From CAZHRC01 sp964533865 (lineage in GTDB: Bacteria; Bacillota; Clostridia; Tissierellales; Peptoniphilaceae): a stretch of DNA of 64,000 nucleotides. The first letter of the stretch is position 1, and every line of letters begins with the position of its first letter. A model generated the notes under the pieces. It ran no database searches and was not told where the DNA came from. It saw only the letters and a program-made list of their open reading frames with translations. The position numbers were made by a program, and so were the translations under genes. Where the stretch lies: NCBI GenBank assembly GCA_964533865.1, contig CAZHRC010000001.1:62001-126000 (forward strand). Reading direction: 5' to 3'. Below are positions 41,982 through 49,964 of this stretch, piece after piece.

Positions 41982-43676
41982 ATGCTTCACGAATTGTATA
42001 TTCAAAATCTTGCTATAATAAAATCGCAACAGATAGTTTTTGGACCGGGTTTTAATGTGATCACCGGAGAATCGGGTTCTGGAAAATCTATTTTGATGCA
42101 CAGTGTAGATTTGCTCTTGGGCGCACGAGCTTCGAAGTCAATAATTGGAAAACATGGCGATGAAGCGTTGGTCGAGGGTTTATTCACGGGTTTGGGCACG
42201 GATACATTGAAGCGCTTGTCAGAGATGGGCATCGTCACCGAGGACGATACCATAGTGGTCACTCGGCAGTTTTCCAAGAAAGGCCCATCGGTTTGTCGAA
42301 TCAATCGTCAAATGCTGCCTTTGACCAGTCTGCGAGAGATAACGAGCGATCTCATTGACATACACGGACAAAATGACCAATATCAACTCATGGATAAAAA
42401 GAAGTACTTGAAAATTGTCGATAATTATTCTGACGCCACCTTATCTCAATTGAAGTGGGATTTAAGCACCCATTTGAAGTCGATTGCGGATTTGGAAGTT
42501 TCCTTGGCGAGTTTTGATTTAGACGATGGGCAGATCGATCGAGAGAAAGACATGTTGTCTTTTCAATTGGAAGAAATCCGACAAATCGATTTTACCACCT
42601 TAGATGAATCCACATTGGAAGCAGAGTATCACAGGCTGAACAATATCACTGAACTTCAACAGCTGGTGGGTAAGACGACTGCGCGACTGGACAATGAAGA
42701 TTATCGATCAGAGTCCGCATTGTCCCTATTGCGTCAAGGGGTGATTGAATTAGAGGATGCGGCTCATATCGATCCACAGCTCGAAGAATTTGTGGAGAGA
42801 ACAAAAGGCGCTCTTTTTGAAATTGAGGATATTCATCAGGAGCTTCGTCGATACGAAGAGCGTTTAGAGCCGGATGAAGAGAAGATTTACGCTTTGAATC
42901 GCACGCTGGAAACCTTGACAGCACTGCGGCGAAAATATGGACCATCTACAGAAGATGTCGTTGCTTATGCAGAGAAACAAGCGCTGCGACTAAAGGACCT
43001 CGAGTCCATTGAAAAGATACGGATCCAGATAGGCGATGACCTTAAGAAACATCAGAAAAGTGCGACGGCGATCTGTAACAAGATGACTGATATTCGAAAA
43101 CGAGCCGCAAAAATTTTGGAAAGTCGAATCGTTGAAGAGTTGTTAGAATTGGATATGAAGGAGGTTCGTTTTCGCATCGATTTTAAGGAGGGCCCAATTG
43201 GACCCAACGGATCGGATGATTTGGATTTTATGATTTCAACAAATAAGGGCGAAGAACTAAAGAGCATGTCTCAAGTGGCTTCTGGTGGCGAGCTATCGCG
43301 AATAATGCTGGCTTTTAAGTCCGTTACTGCCGACTTGGACGAAACCCCTTCAATTTTGTTTGACGAGATAGATCAGGGCATTTCAGGCCATGCTGCGGAG
43401 ATCGTAGCGAAGAAGCTCTATCGTATTTCTAAAAATCACCAGGTCATTGCTGTTTCCCATCTACCACAACTTGCAATCTACGCCGATATTCACTTCTATA
43501 CTTCAAAACGCATCGAAGGCCAATCTACCTTATCTCAGATACGGATTTTGGACGATGCAGGTAAAATAGAGGAAGTGGCGAGATTGATCGGCGGATCGTC
43601 CAATCGAGAAACGACTTTGTTAACCGCTAAAACCATGCTTGAAACGGTGGCACCACATAAGAATATACGGAGGTAG
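41982..43676 (+). CDS. recN: DNA repair protein RecN
   Basis: RecN is an SMC-like ATPase acting early in double-strand break repair. The 564 residues have the Walker A GESGSGKSILM, DIHGQNDQYQL after it, a central coiled coil (about 150-350), the signature VASGGELSRIMLAFK, Walker B SILFDEIDQGISG and the SHLPQLA H-loop. AGAGGTG precedes the ATG. In Bacillus and most Clostridia spoIVB and spo0A follow recN; here a NUDIX gene follows after 2 nt. Confidence 0.96.
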   Translation: MLHELYIQNLAIIKSQQIVFGPGFNVITGESGSGKSILMHSVDLLLGARASKSIIGKHGDEALVEGLFTGLGTDTLKRLSEMGIVTEDDTIVVTRQFSKKGPSVCRINRQMLPLTSLREITSDLIDIHGQNDQYQLMDKKKYLKIVDNYSDATLSQLKWDLSTHLKSIADLEVSLASFDLDDGQIDREKDMLSFQLEEIRQIDFTTLDESTLEAEYHRLNNITELQQLVGKTTARLDNEDYRSESALSLLRQGVIELEDAAHIDPQLEEFVERTKGALFEIEDIHQELRRYEERLEPDEEKIYALNRTLETLTALRRKYGPSTEDVVAYAEKQALRLKDLESIEKIRIQIGDDLKKHQKSATAICNKMTDIRKRAAKILESRIVEELLELDMKEVRFRIDFKEGPIGPNGSDDLDFMISTNKGEELKSMSQVASGGELSRIMLAFKSVTADLDETPSILFDEIDQGISGHAAEIVAKKLYRISKNHQVIAVSHLPQLAIYADIHFYTSKRIEGQSTLSQIRILDDAGKIEEVARLIGGSSNRETTLLTAKTMLETVAPHKNIRR

Positions 43677-43678
43677 CT

Positions 43679-44233
43679 ATGAACGACGACCAAAAAAACC
43701 GCATTCGGATAGAAAAAACAATGAAAAGTGAACGGATTTACGACGGGAAAATTGTTAACCTAAGAGTTGACACCGTGGAAATGCCAGGGAAAATGTACTC
43801 TAAGCGTGAAATTGTCGAACATTTAAATGGGGTAGCGATTATTCCTATCGATGAGGATGGCAAGGTGTACATGGTCCGTCAATTCCGAAAAGCCGTAGAG
43901 CAAGTGGTATTGGAATTGCCCGCTGGATTGATGGAAGTCGGCGAGGAGCCAAGAGAAACGGCTCTAAGGGAGCTTCAAGAAGAAATCGGATATGGTAGCA
44001 CAAATTTGGAGTATTTATTTGATGCTTATGCCTCACCGGGTTTTTCAACCGAAAAAGTGAGTTTTTTCTTGGCAAAAGACCTCTATCCATCGAAGTTAGA
44101 AGAAGACGAAGGAGAGTTTTTAGAGGTCGATTCCTTTACACTAGAAGAATTAAAAACCATGTTGGACAATTGCGAAGTCACCGATATGAAGACAGTGATC
44201 GGGATTTTGTATTTATTGGGTCATCAATCCTAG
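43679..44233 (+). CDS. NUDIX hydrolase, ADP-ribose pyrophosphatase-like
   Basis: The 184 residues contain the Nudix box GLMEVGEEPRETALRELQEEIGY, preceded by VYMVRQFRKAVEQVVLELPAG, a pattern typical of ADP-ribose pyrophosphatases (NudF type), which hydrolyse ADP-ribose to AMP and ribose-5-phosphate. CGGAGGTAG precedes the ATG. In Firmicutes such a gene (Bacillus nudF) commonly lies in the region after recN/spo0A. Confidence 0.9.
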   Translation: MNDDQKNRIRIEKTMKSERIYDGKIVNLRVDTVEMPGKMYSKREIVEHLNGVAIIPIDEDGKVYMVRQFRKAVEQVVLELPAGLMEVGEEPRETALRELQEEIGYGSTNLEYLFDAYASPGFSTEKVSFFLAKDLYPSKLEEDEGEFLEVDSFTLEELKTMLDNCEVTDMKTVIGILYLLGHQS

Positions 44234-44269
44234 TTTGACAGAGGCTGGGTTAGAATTCGAGGTACGAAT

Positions 44270-44875
44270 GTGTTAAACAGTCAGAGTATTTTAGATATAG
44301 TACTGCAAGGAGCAGCGATTTTGATCACCATCGTCATGCACGAGATAGCCCACGGTTATGTGGCATACGTAAATGGGGACGATACGGCCAAACGAGCTGG
44401 GCGATTAACGCTCAACCCAATCAAACACCTCAGCTTACCAGGTTTGATCTCCATGGCTATTTTTCGCTTTGGCTGGGCGAAACCGGTGCCTATCGATCCT
44501 TCAAAGTTCCGTCATCGCAAAAGCGGCATGATTCAAGTTTCAATCGCTGGCATTGTGATGAACTTTGTATTAGCGGTGATTAGCGCCTTTATACTGGCGA
44601 ATGTGCGACCGAAATCAGCAATTGCAGCGGAGTTTTTTTCACTCTTGTTTATTTACAATGTATCCTTTGGTGTGTTCAATGCACTTCCCTTCCCGCCACT
44701 CGATGGGTCTAAAGTCATTGCAACTTTTTTACCTCGAAAGTGGGAGGCGAAGTTCTATGAATACGAACGGTATCTTTATATGATTCTCATCCTTTTGATC
44801 TTCACCAATGTGATCAGTCGTTTGATGGGGCCGCTGATTAAAGCCGTAGCCATTGCTATTTTAAGTTTATTTTAG
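44270..44875 (+). CDS. Site-2 protease family zinc metalloprotease
   Basis: This 201-residue membrane protein has the zinc motif VMHEIAHGYVAY in its first helix, the segment AKPVPIDPSKFRHRKSG and the third ligand in NALPFPPLDGSKV. This is the small group-III type of M50 peptidase, found in many Clostridia upstream of scpAB. About five hydrophobic helices are visible. The start is GTG 44270 with GAGGTACG upstream. The substrate is unknown. Confidence 0.9.
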   Translation: MLNSQSILDIVLQGAAILITIVMHEIAHGYVAYVNGDDTAKRAGRLTLNPIKHLSLPGLISMAIFRFGWAKPVPIDPSKFRHRKSGMIQVSIAGIVMNFVLAVISAFILANVRPKSAIAAEFFSLLFIYNVSFGVFNALPFPPLDGSKVIATFLPRKWEAKFYEYERYLYMILILLIFTNVISRLMGPLIKAVAIAILSLF

Positions 44876-44888
44876 TGAGGAGTACGGG

Positions 44889-45626
44889 ATGAGTTTTGTC
44901 GTGGAGACCACTTATTTTAACGGACCGATGGAATTGTTGTTGGATTTGATCGACAAGTCCAAATTGGACATTATGGAAATTTCGCTGTTCGAATTGATCG
45001 ATCAATACTTGGATGCCATCGAAACCATAGAGGCAGGACCTGACGAAATGTCAGACTTCATCGCTATGGCTTCAACATTGTTGCTGATCAAATCAAACAC
45101 GTTAATGCCCCGAGATGAAGAAGAACCTTCAGAGGAACTCAACACTAGGGAGGACTTGATCCGAAAGCTTTTGGAATACAAGCAGTACAAGGAAATGTCC
45201 CTGGTTTTAAAAGAGTACGAAAAAGAAGGCGCCAAGTTCTATACGCGTTTGCCCGAAGATTTATCGGCTTTTGAACCGGAAGTTGAATTGTCAGATTTTG
45301 AAGGTGAGGTCGAGATCCTACGCTCTATTTATCGCACGCTAATGGATAAAGTAGTGGAGGATCCTTTTGTCGTTGACAAGGTGATCGACAGGGACGAGTA
45401 CCCTCTGGAGACGTTCATCAATCGCATCATCACACGTTTAGAAGATGGAGAAATTCGATCGTTACGTGAGTTACTGAGTGAGAAACCCAATGGGAAAGAA
45501 GTCATCGTCGTGTTTTTAGCGTTATTGGAACTGATGAAGTCTGGGGAAATTTCCGTGATACAAAACTCGCCAGAAGATGAGATTTGTGTGAGAAGAAGGG
45601 ATGCAAAAGAGGATGGAGCAGTATAA
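44889..45626 (+). CDS. scpA: Segregation and condensation protein A
   Basis: ScpA is the kleisin of the Smc-ScpAB condensin. The 245 residues begin with the family's ETTYFNGPMELLLDLIDKSKLDIMEISLFELIDQYL, followed by FIAMASTLLLIKSNTLMP, and end with a winged-helix C-terminus (FLALLELMKSGEISVIQ). GAGGAGTACGGG precedes the ATG. It overlaps scpB by 26 nt. Confidence 0.95.
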   Translation: MSFVVETTYFNGPMELLLDLIDKSKLDIMEISLFELIDQYLDAIETIEAGPDEMSDFIAMASTLLLIKSNTLMPRDEEEPSEELNTREDLIRKLLEYKQYKEMSLVLKEYEKEGAKFYTRLPEDLSAFEPEVELSDFEGEVEILRSIYRTLMDKVVEDPFVVDKVIDRDEYPLETFINRIITRLEDGEIRSLRELLSEKPNGKEVIVVFLALLELMKSGEISVIQNSPEDEICVRRRDAKEDGAV

Positions 45627-46188
45627 AAAAATTATTGAAGGACTTTTATTTATTTGGGGAGACCCGCTATCGGCTAAAGAAATTGGCTTAGTTCTCGATT
45701 TGACGCGAGCAGAGGTGAATAATTTTATTCAGGAAATGATCGAAGACTACGAATCTGCGGATCGCGGCATCGCCATACGTCAGATCGAGGAAGGTTATCA
45801 ACTGGTGACGGTAAAAGAAATAGAGCCCTATATTTCTCGTCTGATGAAAGATTATAAAAAGCGCTCGTTGACCGATTCTTCACTGGAAACCCTATCCATA
45901 ATTGCTTACAAACAACCGGTTACTCGGTTAGAGGTGGACAGCATACGCGGCGTCAAATCATCTAGTTCCGTGGATACCTTGGTCGCCAGGGGGCTTATTG
46001 AAGAAGTGGGGCGGTTGGATCAAATCGGAAAACCCATCGTTTACGGTACGACTGCCAAATTTCTTGAGTATTTCAATTTGACATCCCTTGAGGAGCTACC
46101 TTCCCTTGCCGAGCAGGATACGCAACTGGAACAGCAACTCCAATTGTCATTTGAAGATGCCATGGAGAATCGCAATGCGATTGAATAA
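45601..46188 (+). CDS. scpB: Segregation and condensation protein B
   Basis: ScpB dimers bind ScpA in the condensin complex. The 195 residues consist of two winged-helix domains: KKIIEGLLFIWGDPLSAKEIGLVL and SLETLSIIAYKQPVTRLEVDSIRGVKSSSSVDTLVARGLIEEVGR. ATG 45601 lies in the scpA 3' end; ATG 45613 is another possible start. The end overlaps the rluB start by 14 nt. Confidence 0.94.
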   Translation: MQKRMEQYKKIIEGLLFIWGDPLSAKEIGLVLDLTRAEVNNFIQEMIEDYESADRGIAIRQIEEGYQLVTVKEIEPYISRLMKDYKKRSLTDSSLETLSIIAYKQPVTRLEVDSIRGVKSSSSVDTLVARGLIEEVGRLDQIGKPIVYGTTAKFLEYFNLTSLEELPSLAEQDTQLEQQLQLSFEDAMENRNAIE

Positions 46189-46897
46189 ATACATCGCTCA
46201 TTCGGGATGGTGTTCGAGACGGGCGGCTGAGGAACTCATACGTAGTGGAAGGGTAACAATAAACGGACATCTTGTGATGGACTTAGCCACTCGTGTGACT
46301 GAGGGGCAAGTGGTGAGTGTGGATGGGGTGGCGATCGGACTAGAACAGGATCTGGTCTATTACTTGGTGAATAAACCCGTGGGCTATACGTCGACGGTAA
46401 CGGATCCCCATGCTGAAAAAACGGTCCTCGACCTCGTAGATTCCCCCTATCGCGTGTATCCCGTTGGGCGATTGGACAAAGATTCTCACGGTTTAATCTT
46501 GTTGACAAATGATGGCGCCCTTGCCAATGCGTTGACTCATCCGAAATACGATGTACCTAAAACCTATGTGATCGCTACTGACAAGCCTTTGACAAAGGAG
46601 GAAGAGGAGCGTTTTCGATCAGGTGTGATACTCGATGGCAAAAAAACGGCGCCTGCCGCTTTATCATCTGCTGAAGGAGAGATTGGCGTATACGAAGTGA
46701 TCTTACGCGAAGGGCGAAACCGACAAATTCGTCGTATGATACAATCTTTTGGACGCGAAGTGGTCGAGTTAACAAGAGTGGCGATGGGACCCATTCAATT
46801 GGGAGATCTCCCCTCAGGGAGTTGGCGAGAAATGACCGATGAAGAGTATATGAAGTTGGCAGCGGAGGTGGATATTGTTCAAAACAATCGTCAATAG
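46175..46897 (+). CDS. rluB: Pseudouridine synthase, RsuA/RluB family
   Basis: This enzyme isomerises a specific rRNA uridine to pseudouridine, probably in 23S rRNA. The 240 residues have an N-terminal S4 domain (RLNKYIAHSGWCSRRAAEELIRSGRVTING) and the synthase domain with the catalytic Asp in VGRLDKDSHGLILLTNDG and the RsuA-type end EGRNRQIRRM. ATG 46175 with GGAG upstream is chosen; the longer reading into scpB has no family homology. The scpAB-rluB order is conserved. Confidence 0.94.
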   Translation: MRLNKYIAHSGWCSRRAAEELIRSGRVTINGHLVMDLATRVTEGQVVSVDGVAIGLEQDLVYYLVNKPVGYTSTVTDPHAEKTVLDLVDSPYRVYPVGRLDKDSHGLILLTNDGALANALTHPKYDVPKTYVIATDKPLTKEEEERFRSGVILDGKKTAPAALSSAEGEIGVYEVILREGRNRQIRRMIQSFGREVVELTRVAMGPIQLGDLPSGSWREMTDEEYMKLAAEVDIVQNNRQ

Positions 46898-47447
46898 CAA
46901 ATCGATCGTGTCCGTCTTAATGGATGCTCACCTGCGTCCCGGGCTTACCTGTGTAGACATGACCGTGGGCAATGGATACGATAGTTTGGAGATTCTCAAT
47001 CGCATAGGATCGTTAGGACACCTTTACGGTTTTGATATACAACCTTCAGCGATCGAAAGTGCCTCTCATCGATTGAAAGCAAAGGGACACGGAAACTTCA
47101 CTTTCTATCTTCGTAATCACAGCGCGATTAGTGAGAAGATAGAGGGCGATGTTGACTTCGCCATCTACAACTTAGGCTACCTTCCAGGGTCGGGAAATAA
47201 AAGGATCACCACGACCAGTGAAGATACCCTGACCAGTTTAAAGGCTCTTCTCACCCAGCTCAATCCAGGAGCCATGGTGGTGATCACCTGTTATCCCGGT
47301 CATCCGGAAGGGGCAGTGGAGTACGAACAACTCAATGACTATCTGCGCACCTTATCTCAACGGGAGTATGCAGTGTGCCAGTACGATTTTATCAACCAAC
47401 GCAATCACCCACCAGTGGTCATAGCGATAGAAAAGGATGGAATATGA
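46875..47447 (+). CDS. mnmM: tRNA 5-(aminomethyl)-2-thiouridine-methyltransferase MnmM (YtqB family)
   Basis: The 190 residues match the YtqB/rRNA-methylase-like family, of which Bacillus YtqB has been assigned as MnmM, completing mnm5s2U34 in tRNAs. Visible motifs are VDMTVGNGYDSLEIL (SAM site), GFDIQPSAIESA, and NLGYLPGSGNKRITTTSEDTL. The start is TTG 46875, with GGAGGTGG upstream, inside the rluB end. It overlaps the next gene by 4 nt. Confidence 0.85.
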   Translation: MFKTIVNSKSIVSVLMDAHLRPGLTCVDMTVGNGYDSLEILNRIGSLGHLYGFDIQPSAIESASHRLKAKGHGNFTFYLRNHSAISEKIEGDVDFAIYNLGYLPGSGNKRITTTSEDTLTSLKALLTQLNPGAMVVITCYPGHPEGAVEYEQLNDYLRTLSQREYAVCQYDFINQRNHPPVVIAIEKDGI

Positions 47448-48670
47448 AAATTGCAATTATCGGCGCAGGTCCAGCAGGCGTAATGGCTGCGATTGCAGCA
47501 AAGAAAAGCGGTGCTGAGATTACGCTATACGACAAAAACGAAAAGATTGGCAAGAAACTCTACATAACGGGAAAAGGCCGATGTAATGTCACAAACGCCA
47601 GCGATATATCGGAATTTTTTGATCGTATCATCAATAATCCTTCGTTTCTATACAGCAGTTTTTATGGTTTTACCAACGAAGATTTGATGGCGCTATTGAG
47701 GGAGGCAGGACTGCCATTAAAGGTTGAACGCGGCGATCGAGTTTTCCCACAAAGTGACAAATCAAGCGATGTGCTAAAGACCTTAATCAAACTGGTTAAA
47801 GGACCGGGTGTGGAAGTTACATTGTCGACGTCGATAAAAGCCGTCACAAAAACGGAAAGAGGTTTTCGCCTTGAGACCTCAAGAGGGGTTGCGGATTACG
47901 ACCGATTAGTGATCGCAACAGGTGGTCTGAGCTATCCAGTGACGGGTTCCACAGGCGATGGATACGCCTTTGCCAGAGCTTTCGGTCACACTGTCACTGC
48001 CTTGTCCCCATCGCTGGTCGGAGTGATAGTCAAAGATTCGTGGGTTGGCGAATGGGAAGGGGTATCTTTAAAAAATGTAGAACTCGTTTTAAAACGGGAA
48101 AATAAAGTAGTAGGCGCTGAATTTGGCGAAATGGTATTTACGCGTGAGGGACTATCGGGGCCGATAGTACTGACTTTGAGCACCTTGATCCGAGGTGGAA
48201 TAATAGATAAACACCTCACTTTTCTTCTAGACTTAAAGCCTGCGGTACCCTTTAAAGACCTAGACGAAAGGCTACTGCGAGAACTAGGCGCATCGCCAAA
48301 CGCCGCGATCAAAACCATTTTTGAAAAGTGGACGGTAAAACGATTAATCCCGCGTCTGTTTACTCTAGCGGGGGTTGCTGGCAATACAGTAGCCAACCAA
48401 CTCAGCAAGGAAGATCGCCAGCGGCTCATCCGGACGTTGAAAGGGATAAGTTTCGATTTCCAGGCATTGCGCCCGATCAATGAAGCGATAATCACAGCAG
48501 GTGGCGTTTCCGTCGATGAAGTGGATCCATCGACGATGGAGAGCAAGTTGGTAAAGGGACTCTATTTTGCAGGGGAAGTACTCGATCTCGATGCAGAAAC
48601 GGGTGGATATAACTTGCAAATCGCCTTCTCCACAGGGTATGCTGCTGGAAGTGGCGCTGGAAATGCGTAA
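47444..48670 (+). CDS. NAD(P)/FAD-dependent oxidoreductase, HI0933/BaiN family
   Basis: This flavoprotein of 408 residues has the dinucleotide-binding motif AIIGAGPAGVMAAIAAKKSG, the family signature KKLYITGKGRCNVTN, RVFPQSDKSSDV, ATGGLSYPVTGSTGDGY and the C-terminal LYFAGEVLDLDAETGGYNLQIAFSTGYAAG. BaiN of Clostridium scindens was proposed to act in bile-acid reduction, but members are widespread and the general function is not known. ATG 47444 follows GGATGG. It lies upstream of cmk, as often in Clostridia. Confidence 0.9.
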   Translation: MKIAIIGAGPAGVMAAIAAKKSGAEITLYDKNEKIGKKLYITGKGRCNVTNASDISEFFDRIINNPSFLYSSFYGFTNEDLMALLREAGLPLKVERGDRVFPQSDKSSDVLKTLIKLVKGPGVEVTLSTSIKAVTKTERGFRLETSRGVADYDRLVIATGGLSYPVTGSTGDGYAFARAFGHTVTALSPSLVGVIVKDSWVGEWEGVSLKNVELVLKRENKVVGAEFGEMVFTREGLSGPIVLTLSTLIRGGIIDKHLTFLLDLKPAVPFKDLDERLLRELGASPNAAIKTIFEKWTVKRLIPRLFTLAGVAGNTVANQLSKEDRQRLIRTLKGISFDFQALRPINEAIITAGGVSVDEVDPSTMESKLVKGLYFAGEVLDLDAETGGYNLQIAFSTGYAAGSGAGNA

Positions 48671-48712
48671 TAGGCGGCCTCGCATAGGACTATAAATTTA
48701 AGGAAGTGAACT

Positions 48713-49363
48713 ATGAACAAACTAACCATTGCCATCGATGGTCCGTCAGGTGCTGGAAAAAGCACTATGGCGAAAGGGTTGGCAAAAAACTTGGATATGG
48801 TGTACCTCGACACTGGCGCGATGTATCGCGCGGTGACTCTTGGAATCATGAATGCTGGTATTGACCCAGAAAAGGAAGATTGGGTTTGTGAAGAACTCAA
48901 AACTTTGGAAGTCGCCGTCGATCGAGACCGGATTTTTTTAAATGGTGAAGATGTCACCAGTGCAATACGAAAAAGCGTGATCACCAATGGCGTCTCCCTC
49001 ATCGCCTCCTACGCCTGCGTCCGAGAACACCTGGTCAAAACCCAACGCCAATTGGCCAGCGAACAGTCTATCGTCTTGGATGGGCGCGATATTGGAACGG
49101 TCGTGTTGCCAAACGCAGATTATAAATTCTTTTTGACGGCAGACTTGAAAACGCGTGCAGAGAGGCGTTATGAGGAGTTAAAAATCGATGAGGCCATTTC
49201 TTTGGAGCAAGTGATGGTGGATTTAGAGATTCGAGATAAAAAGGATTCGGAACGGAAAATATCTCCATTGAAACAAGCTGAGGATGCCTATTTAATCGAT
49301 TCAACCCACCTATCCATCGAAGAGACCATTCAGTCGATGATCGCCATCATGGAGGGGAACTAA
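48713..49363 (+). CDS. cmk: Cytidylate kinase
   Basis: Cmk phosphorylates CMP and dCMP. It has 216 residues with the P-loop IDGPSGAGKSTMAKGLA, LDTGAMYRAVTL and LDGRDIGTVVLPNADYKFFLTA, followed by the RRYEEL lid region and the RDKKDSERKISPLKQAEDA segment. TAAGGAAGTG precedes the ATG. The cmk-plsC-ispH/rpsA order is typical of Clostridia. Confidence 0.97.
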   Translation: MNKLTIAIDGPSGAGKSTMAKGLAKNLDMVYLDTGAMYRAVTLGIMNAGIDPEKEDWVCEELKTLEVAVDRDRIFLNGEDVTSAIRKSVITNGVSLIASYACVREHLVKTQRQLASEQSIVLDGRDIGTVVLPNADYKFFLTADLKTRAERRYEELKIDEAISLEQVMVDLEIRDKKDSERKISPLKQAEDAYLIDSTHLSIEETIQSMIAIMEGN

Positions 49364-49364
49364 T

Positions 49365-49964
49365 ATGTTTTATCGCGTGGTACGCGCCCTCTTATGGGTG
49401 ATTTTTCGCATATTGTATCGAGTTGAGGTAGTGGGTCACGAAAAAGTGCCAGAATCAGGTCGATTGGTTCTGTGCTCCAATCACACCAGTATGATGGATC
49501 CGATTATGCTCGCCATCGCTACACAGCGCTCGATTCACTTTATGGCGAAGAAAGAACTATTTGCTAATGGGTTGTTGAATCGAATCTTTTTGGGTTTAGG
49601 CGCCTTTCCAGTGGATCGAGATCAAACGGATTTGAAGAGTATACGCGAAGCGGTAAAAGTCTTGAAAGATGAAGGTGTCTTGGGCTTGTTTCCCGAAGGG
49701 ACTCGTGTAAAAACCGTGGATAGGGCTAATATGAAAGCCGGAGTCGGATTCTTGGCAAATAAAGGCAATTCGGACATCGTACCCGTTCATATCGATGCAA
49801 CTTATAAGTTATTTTCAAAAGTGATCATCTCCTACAAGGATCGGGTCGTCGTTGGCAATTTTGATCACGTAGAAAAGGGGAAGTCCCATGAGCTGATCAC
49901 GGAAGAGGTTTACAAACGGATCTATGAGGATGTTGGAGGTGGCGATGAATCTTTTAATAGCTGA
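49365..49964 (+). CDS. plsC: 1-acyl-sn-glycerol-3-phosphate acyltransferase
   Basis: PlsC adds the second acyl chain in phosphatidic acid synthesis. The 199 residues have one N-terminal hydrophobic segment, the catalytic motif NHTSMMDP (HxxxxD), FPVDRDQTD, the substrate motif FPEGTR and VPVHIDATYKLF. GGAGGGG precedes the ATG, which comes 1 nt after the cmk stop. Its end overlaps the ispH-rpsA start by 20 nt. Confidence 0.93.
   Translation: MFYRVVRALLWVIFRILYRVEVVGHEKVPESGRLVLCSNHTSMMDPIMLAIATQRSIHFMAKKELFANGLLNRIFLGLGAFPVDRDQTDLKSIREAVKVLKDEGVLGLFPEGTRVKTVDRANMKAGVGFLANKGNSDIVPVHIDATYKLFSKVIISYKDRVVVGNFDHVEKGKSHELITEEVYKRIYEDVGGGDESFNS

Noticed and set aside
47986..48546. 186-residue minus-strand ORF inside the BaiN-like gene
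   Set aside because: No start context and fully antisense to a conserved flavoprotein.
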